Part shown: piece after piece, positions 6,851 through 10,678 of the stretch
Numbering within the stretch: the first letter of the stretch is position 1
Layout of the letters: each line of letters opens with the position of its first letter
Origin: PCC-6802 sp031388585
Lineage (GTDB): Bacteria; Cyanobacteriota; Cyanobacteriia; Pseudanabaenales; Pseudanabaenaceae
Direction of reading: 5' to 3'
Assembly (NCBI GenBank): GCA_031388585.1
Contig: JANMRU010000457.1
Coordinates: 1-10,678, forward strand
DNA: 10,678 nt
Translations under genes and position numbers: made by a program
The notes under the pieces: generated by a model
The model's input: only the letters and a program-made list of their open reading frames with translations
Told to the model about the DNA's origin: nothing
Database searches by the model: none

Positions 6851-7549
6851 TTACTTGACCAAGCCCGATCGCAAGGCTCTGACTGCGGCTTGGGTACGAT
6901 CATCTGCACACAACTTATTGAGGATATTCCGTACATGGGTTTTAACTGTACCAACAGTGATGTATAAACGCTCCGCAATTTCAGCATTACTAAAGCCATT
7001 CACAATCTCGGCCAATACTTCCAGTTCTCTTTCCGTAAGAGGTGTAGCTTCTAGAATTTGCTTGTACTCTGGCTCTGATGCTTCAATCTCGACTGTAGCC
7101 ACAGAGTCTGGCTTCCGTACTTGATTGAGTACGATTCTAGCGATCGCTGGATCGACCCAAGCACTACCTTCTGCTGTAAGGTTTAAAGCTTGCAATAGAT
7201 TTTCGGAGCTAATGTCTTTAATGCAGTAAGAATCAGCACCAGCCGCAAAAGCCGCTAACACGGCTTCCTGGTTGTCAGTAAGCGTCAAAATCAATACCTT
7301 GGGTGTGGCACCTGAAACGAAAGTCAAGGCTTTTATCTGCCTGGTCACCTCAACTCCGTCAATATCAGGTAATCCCAAATCTACGATCACGATGTCGGGT
7401 TCGTGCGTTTCTGTTAGCGCAATTCCCGTTGCTCCGGTTGCCGCCTCTCCTACTAGAGTGATATTGCTACCTGCCTGTTGTAAGGTCATCTTCATACCTA
7501 CGCGAGTTAGGTCATGATCTTCGATTAGGACAACGCGGATTGGACTCAT
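6851..7549 (-). CDS. Response regulator, NarL/FixJ type (REC plus LuxR-type HTH)
   Basis: Two-component transcription factor in the cytosol. Seen: a receiver domain at residues 4-121 with the acidic pocket Glu10-Asp11, phospho-acceptor Asp57 in VDLGLPDIDG, a Thr at 89 or 91 (ILTLT) and Lys111 in YCIKD. A linker of about 40 residues is rich in Glu, Pro and Val. The LuxR/GerE helix-turn-helix at about 168-232 (LTERELEVLAEIVNGFSNAEIAERL, then VGTVKTHVRNILNKL) is intact. All residues needed for phosphorylation and DNA binding are present, so it should be functional. No histidine kinase gene is nearby, so its partner and signal are unknown (orphan). The ATG at 7549-7547 has no clear Shine-Dalgarno. 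It lies 20 nt after a possible small membrane ORF and 26 nt before deoC, all on the minus strand. I cannot tie it to a named cyanobacterial regulator. Confidence 0.94.
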   Translation of the reverse strand: MSPIRVVLIEDHDLTRVGMKMTLQQAGSNITLVGEAATGATGIALTETHEPDIVIVDLGLPDIDGVEVTRQIKALTFVSGATPKVLILTLTDNQEAVLAAFAAGADSYCIKDISSENLLQALNLTAEGSAWVDPAIARIVLNQVRKPDSVATVEIEASEPEYKQILEATPLTERELEVLAEIVNGFSNAEIAERLYITVGTVKTHVRNILNKLCADDRTQAAVRALRSGLVK

Positions 7550-7729
7550 AACAAAAACCGTGGGAAATTTTATATCGAGGCGATCGCGGAGAAGTGCTTA
7601 AGAATAAATACTACCCCCACATAAATCAGGATCGCATACAAAGTGACGAGTAGATCGAAAAACATGTCATTTGGCGATCTATTCTGAAGGTATCCAACTC
7701 GATCTCGCCAGCAGGGTGAAATAATATAT
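7550..7729. other. Divergent intergenic region between response regulator and pyrF-pyrE
   Basis: This 180-nt stretch should hold the promoters of both divergent units. It contains the possible small membrane ORF (minus strand, 7570-7665), one HIP1 octamer (7580-7587) and an A/T-rich run before the pyrF ATG (7719-7730). I see no convincing -35/-10 pair on either strand. Confidence 0.5.
7570..7665 (-). CDS. Possible small single-span membrane protein (31 aa)
   Basis: Not recognised. From the ATG at 7665-7663 the frame encodes 31 residues: MFFDLLVTLYAILIYVGVV, then FILKHFSAIASI and a TAA stop. Residues 2-22 form one continuous hydrophobic segment, followed by a short Lys-His tail. The same frame continues upstream to another ATG (7770), but that part is polar, overlaps the start of the pyrF-pyrE gene on the other strand and is unlikely to be coding. 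It fits in the 180-nt gap between two divergent genes and ends 20 nt before the response regulator, so it could be its operon leader. There is no good Shine-Dalgarno. It resembles, in size and shape only, the one-span subunits of photosynthetic or respiratory complexes; I see no match to a specific one. A chance ORF is a real alternative. Confidence 0.33.
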   Translation of the reverse strand: MFFDLLVTLYAILIYVGVVFILKHFSAIASI

Positions 7730-9181
7730 ATGGATTTTTCTTCAAAGCTAAACGCCGCGATCGCTCGCAATCAGAGCTTATTGTGCGTGGGTTTAGAGCC
7801 TAATCCTGAAGTTATGCCACCCCAGTTTCGTGCACAAACAGATATCAAGGCGATCGCGGGATTGTGGGATTGGATGCAATTCATCATCGAACAAACCGCC
7901 GATGCAGTCTGTGCGTACAAACCAACTCTTGGCTTTTATTTAGCGCTTGGCAGTGCGGGTATTGACTTATTAGAAAAAACTTTAGCAGCTATACCATCAG
8001 AGATTCCAATTATTCTCGACGCTAAGCATGGCGATCTAAATAGCAGTTCGGTGCTGGCAAAAACTGCATTTGAGCAGTGGCACGCCGACGCGATCTCAGT
8101 TACTCCTTATGCTGGACAGGATCTAGCCGCTCGCTTTCTGGTATACCCAGATAAAGCCATTTTTGTGCAGTGTCATACTGCCAACGCAGCGGCCAAACCA
8201 ATTCAGTCCTATCCCAACTCACAGTCACCGCTGTATCTAGAGGTAGTAAAGCAATGCCAGGGGTGGGGTAGTGCCAAGCAACTAGGCTTAGAGGTAGGTG
8301 CGGGCGATACTGATGCGCTGAGCCGCATTCGCGCCCAAGCCCCAGAGCGATTGATTTTAGTGCGTAGCGTTTGGGCAAGCAACAACTTAGATGCCATTCT
8401 AGCGGCTGGCCTAGATCGTAACGGTGAGGGGCTAATCGTGCCTGTCGATCAGGATATTCTACTCAGCGATCGCCCCAGAGAAATCTTGCGATCGCTCTCA
8501 AACCAAATAAATCAATCGAGAGAGCAGTTAGCCGACCTACGTCCGAGCTGTAATCTTTGGATACCCGATGTCTGTTTGCTCGATCGCCATCCACATATGG
8601 ACTTAATCCTGCAACTCTATGACATTGGTTGCATCATGTTTGGCAGTTACGTACAGGCATCTGGAGCCGTCTTCCCCTACTACATTGACCTGCGGAAAAT
8701 TATTTCCAACCCACAGATATTTAGCAAAGTTTTACTCGCCTACGCTGATATTTTGCAAGATCTGACCTTCGATCGCATTGCCGGAATTCCCTATGGTTCA
8801 CTTCCAACTGCCACAGGGTTAGCCCTACATCTAAATTGTCCCTTAATCTTTCCACGCAAAGAAGTTAAGTCACATGGGGCGCGACGCTTAATTGAGGGGA
8901 ATTTTCAAGCTGGTGAGACAATTGCAGTCGTTGACGACATTTTAATAACTGGCAAAAGCGCGATCGAAGGAGCAGAAAAGCTCAAAAGTTGTGGTCTCAA
9001 GGTTCAAGACATCGTGGTATTTATTGACCACGGATATGGAGTTAGAGATAACCTGGCGAAGCAAGGCTACCAAGGCCATGCGGTATTTACAATTTCCGAG
9101 ATTACGACGACGCTACATCAGGCAGGGCGGATCGACGACCAGCAGTTTGCCGCCTTCGCGCAAACGGAACAAACGGAATAA
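7730..9181 (+). CDS. pyrF-pyrE: Bifunctional orotidine-5'-phosphate decarboxylase / orotate phosphoribosyltransferase (PyrF-PyrE fusion)
   Basis: Catalyses the last two steps of UMP synthesis: orotate plus PRPP to OMP (C-terminal half), then OMP to UMP plus CO2 (N-terminal half). Seen: an OMP decarboxylase domain at about 1-255 with CVGLEPNPEVMP (19-30), AYKPTLGFY (62-70), the catalytic Asp97-x-Lys99-x-x-Asp102 set in ILDAKHGDL, and VTPYAGQD (124-131). A short linker follows at about 255-288. The phosphoribosyltransferase domain has GAVFPYYIDLRK (312-323), the RKEVKSHG loop (376-383, with Lys380 and His382) and the PRPP motif VVDDILITGKS (400-410). All key residues are present, so both activities should be intact. 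The order (decarboxylase first) is opposite to animal UMP synthase and is known from cyanobacteria and kinetoplastids. The ATG at 7730 is the natural domain start; only a weak AGGG (7713-7716) lies upstream. The gene is divergent from the regulator-deoC group. Confidence 0.96.
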   Translation: MDFSSKLNAAIARNQSLLCVGLEPNPEVMPPQFRAQTDIKAIAGLWDWMQFIIEQTADAVCAYKPTLGFYLALGSAGIDLLEKTLAAIPSEIPIILDAKHGDLNSSSVLAKTAFEQWHADAISVTPYAGQDLAARFLVYPDKAIFVQCHTANAAAKPIQSYPNSQSPLYLEVVKQCQGWGSAKQLGLEVGAGDTDALSRIRAQAPERLILVRSVWASNNLDAILAAGLDRNGEGLIVPVDQDILLSDRPREILRSLSNQINQSREQLADLRPSCNLWIPDVCLLDRHPHMDLILQLYDIGCIMFGSYVQASGAVFPYYIDLRKIISNPQIFSKVLLAYADILQDLTFDRIAGIPYGSLPTATGLALHLNCPLIFPRKEVKSHGARRLIEGNFQAGETIAVVDDILITGKSAIEGAEKLKSCGLKVQDIVVFIDHGYGVRDNLAKQGYQGHAVFTISEITTTLHQAGRIDDQQFAAFAQTEQTE

Positions 9182-9247
9182 CTTGAACGTACTCTTTAGT
9201 TTCTATGGGCGAAACCATTAGGATATTAAGCTAATCGCTCACCTGCA

Positions 9248-9253
9248 TATAAT
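9248..9253 (+). promoter_or_regulatory. Candidate -10 box for the NTF2-like gene
   Basis: A perfect TATAAT overlaps the most upstream in-frame ATG (9252) of the next gene. The -35 region is poor: TTAAGC at 9226-9231, 16 nt away, matches 3 of 6. If this is the promoter, the transcript starts near 9260 and the ATG at 9252 cannot be used, which agrees with the signal peptide placing the true start at 9309. Confidence 0.35.
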
Positions 9254-9308
9254 GTTAGATGTTAAAGTTGTCTCTACGATCAACCCTACAATCAACCCTT
9301 CACAACAG

Positions 9309-10193
9309 ATGTATAAAAAAGCCCTTCTTTTTCTGCTTGCCACTTCTGTAACCGCAGTTGCTTCTGTTGGTAAAGTTGGTCAATCTGCCGCCTTCGCGGC
9401 AACATCAGAGGCTACTCCGCCCGAATTGGTAAATGCCATTAGCACTCTTGATTCTGCTGCCAGCAAAAAAGATATCAATACTGTGATGCAGTTTTATACA
9501 CCAAACTTTGCCCATAGTGATGGCCTGTCAAAGCAAAAACTGCGCGAATCACTTGAAGGATTGTGGAAACGCTACAACAACATCAAGTACAAAACCGAGG
9601 TGACAAAGTGGGATCGTAAAGGTAACACTTACACAGTTGAGACTTTAACTCGCGTTCAAGGGACTAAACCAGGTGCCGAGGGTGAGTTTAAATTAGATGC
9701 CCAATTAGTTTCGACTCAGGTTTATCAAGTCGGTAGTGGCAACCTTCAGATCTCACGCCAGGATATTTTGTCTGAGAAGAGTTCGATCACCTCGGGTGAA
9801 AAGCCTCCTACAGTTGAGCTACGTTTGCCCGATCAAATTGGTGTAGGCAGGCAATATGCTTTAGATGCAGTCATTCCCGAGCCACTTGGCGCAAACCTGT
9901 TGTTAGGTTCGATCGTTGAAGAAGAAGTTTCTCCCGCAAATTACCTCAAAGACACAACTATTGAACTAGAGCCACTCAGAGCAGGTGGAGTATTTAAAAT
10001 CGGTCAAGCTCCTTATACACCAGGCGATCGCTGGGTATCTGTAGTGCTTGTCCAGGAAACGGGGATCACTATTTCCAGCCAGAGAATGAGGGTAAGCAAA
10101 AATAATATTGGGAATCAATACAAGTCTTCGCCAGAATCGGCAACGACTCGTAGCCGCGTAAGACCTGCTCCTAACTCCACACAAACGCTTTAG
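9309..10193 (+). CDS. Exported NTF2-like (SnoaL-like fold) protein of unknown function
   Basis: The ATG at 9309 is chosen because it directly opens a signal peptide (MYKKALLFLLATSVTAVASV, with cleavage probably near SAAFA-A). An upstream in-frame ATG at 9252 would add 19 non-signal-like residues and overlaps a TATAAT box. No Shine-Dalgarno is seen at either. The 294-residue product then shows, numbering from 9309, an NTF2-like alpha+beta domain at about 38-153 (opening helix ELVNAISTLDSAASKKDINTV, FYTPNFAHSDG, and strands around NTYTVETLTRVQG and QVYQVGSGNLQISRQDI). A beta-rich C-terminal domain follows at about 167-263 (PTVELRLPDQIGVGRQYALD to WVSVVLVQETGI), then a basic, disordered tail. 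Family members use this fold for enzymes or as a binding scaffold; no catalytic residues can be assigned. It is probably periplasmic. It lies 127 nt after pyrF-pyrE. Confidence 0.75.
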   Translation: MYKKALLFLLATSVTAVASVGKVGQSAAFAATSEATPPELVNAISTLDSAASKKDINTVMQFYTPNFAHSDGLSKQKLRESLEGLWKRYNNIKYKTEVTKWDRKGNTYTVETLTRVQGTKPGAEGEFKLDAQLVSTQVYQVGSGNLQISRQDILSEKSSITSGEKPPTVELRLPDQIGVGRQYALDAVIPEPLGANLLLGSIVEEEVSPANYLKDTTIELEPLRAGGVFKIGQAPYTPGDRWVSVVLVQETGITISSQRMRVSKNNIGNQYKSSPESATTRSRVRPAPNSTQTL

Positions 10194-10324
10194 GATTTGC
10201 AGGAGATTGGCTCGCCATGTAAGCTAGCGCGATCGCCCTGTAAGGCTGAAAGTTTTGCTATGCTTGGGTTTGTATTTATCCATTTCGACTTAAAAATCCC
10301 CCAATAACAAAGGATCACGACATT

Positions 10325-10678
10325 ATGGCCTTACTTGACGATATTTTAGGTATGGTTGGCGGCAAAGGCGGATCTGCCATCTTTGGTGTAATCTCAAACC
10401 TGATGGAAGAGAATGGCGGCTTGAATGGTCTGCTGAAGAAATTCCAGGAAAGCGGCATGTCTGAAGCTGTCGGTTCTTGGGTTGGTCTTGGTGAAAACCA
10501 CAAGATTGATGCCAGTAATATTATGCAAGTTCTGGGCAGCGATAAAATTCAGGGCCTCGCAAAGCAGTTTGGTCTAGACAGCAATAATTTTGCCTCGCAA
10601 ATCGCCGGTATGCTGCCACAGGTGATAGATCAGCTCACACCTGATGGTGAGGTTCCTGGCGACAATAATGCGATCGCT
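10325..10678 (+). CDS. YidB-family (DUF937) protein, partial at the right edge
   Basis: The frame is open for 118 codons from the ATG at 10325 to the window end without a stop, so the 3' end is missing. A good Shine-Dalgarno, AAAGGA (10309-10314), is 10 nt upstream. The protein opens MALLDDILGMVGGKGG and continues with a helix-rich, Gly-rich pattern: LNGLLKKFQESGM (33-45), VGSWVGLGENHKI (49-61) and LAKQFGLDSNNFASQIAGMLPQVIDQLTPDGEVP (77-110). This is the typical layout of the YidB/DUF937 family, about 130-150 residues, so most of the protein is present. No signal peptide or membrane segment is seen, so it is probably cytosolic. The family's function is not well defined. It follows the NTF2-like gene after a 131-nt gap, in which I see no clear terminator or promoter apart from the Shine-Dalgarno and one HIP1 octamer (10229-10236). 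Confidence 0.88.
   Translation, partial: MALLDDILGMVGGKGGSAIFGVISNLMEENGGLNGLLKKFQESGMSEAVGSWVGLGENHKIDASNIMQVLGSDKIQGLAKQFGLDSNNFASQIAGMLPQVIDQLTPDGEVPGDNNAIA

Noticed and set aside
7666..7770. N-terminal extension of the small membrane ORF up to an ATG at 7770.
   Set aside because: The added 35 residues are polar and overlap the beginning of pyrF-pyrE on the opposite strand; the internal ATG at 7665 gives a cleaner protein.
8100..8378. Open frame on the minus strand inside the pyrF-pyrE gene.
   Set aside because: It lies opposite a strongly conserved enzyme gene and its translation shows no recognisable domain; a shadow of the real frame.
9217..9235. ATTAG/CTAAT inverted repeat after pyrF-pyrE as a terminator.
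   Set aside because: Only five A/T-rich pairs with a 9-nt loop and no U-run; too weak to call.
9252..9308. Upstream ATG start for the NTF2-like protein.
   Set aside because: It would put 19 polar residues before the signal peptide, and it overlaps a TATAAT box.
10315..10503. Open frame on the minus strand at the start of the YidB-family gene.
   Set aside because: It is antisense to a well-supported gene with a good Shine-Dalgarno, and its Pro/Ser-rich product has no family features.
1..10678. CRISPR arrays, tRNA/rRNA genes, insertion sequences, toxin-antitoxin or defence genes.
   Set aside because: I looked for repeats with regular spacing, cloverleaf structures, transposase motifs and typical defence domains on both strands and saw none.

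Overview
The window looks like chromosomal DNA from a cyanobacterium. By eye I count at least 18 copies of the octamer GCGATCGC (the HIP1 repeat typical of cyanobacterial genomes; about 0.2 would be expected by chance). It also carries a pyrF-pyrE fusion in the decarboxylase-first order known from cyanobacteria. I cannot name the genus. I see no rRNA, tRNA, CRISPR array, insertion sequence, phage gene or toxin-antitoxin pair.

Region 1 (1-6113, plus strand) is a compact exopolysaccharide assembly locus of the Wzx/Wzy type. In order it holds an initiating phosphoglycosyl transferase, an OPX (Wza/GumB-like) export protein, a kinase-less PCP co-polymerase (Wzz/GumC-like), a Wzy-like polymerase or O-antigen-ligase-family protein, and a Wzx-like flippase. 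The three genes OPX-PCP-Wzy are almost fused: a 3-nt gap, then an ATGA overlap. The flippase has its own 102-nt leader with a TATAAT box, G-runs, an 18-nt near-palindrome and a strong Shine-Dalgarno sequence before a TTG start. Together these proteins would load the first sugar phosphate on the lipid carrier, flip the repeat unit, polymerise it, set chain length and export it. Further glycosyltransferases must be encoded elsewhere, perhaps upstream of the window.

Region 2 (6153-7665, minus strand) converges on the flippase gene. It holds deoC (deoxyribose-phosphate aldolase), preceded by a NarL/LuxR-type response regulator gene 26 nt upstream. A possible 31-residue single-span membrane protein gene lies 20 nt before the regulator. 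These could form one transcript.

Region 3 (7730-10678, plus strand) starts with the divergent pyrF-pyrE fusion for the last two steps of UMP synthesis. It continues with a secreted NTF2-like protein of unknown function and ends in a YidB-family (DUF937) gene that runs off the right edge.

Most genes have clear family assignments. The more unusual points are the leader of the flippase gene, the small membrane ORF, the missing kinase domain and missing lipobox in the export machinery, and the non-ATG starts in the polysaccharide locus. I did not find convincing evidence for a wholly new biological system.
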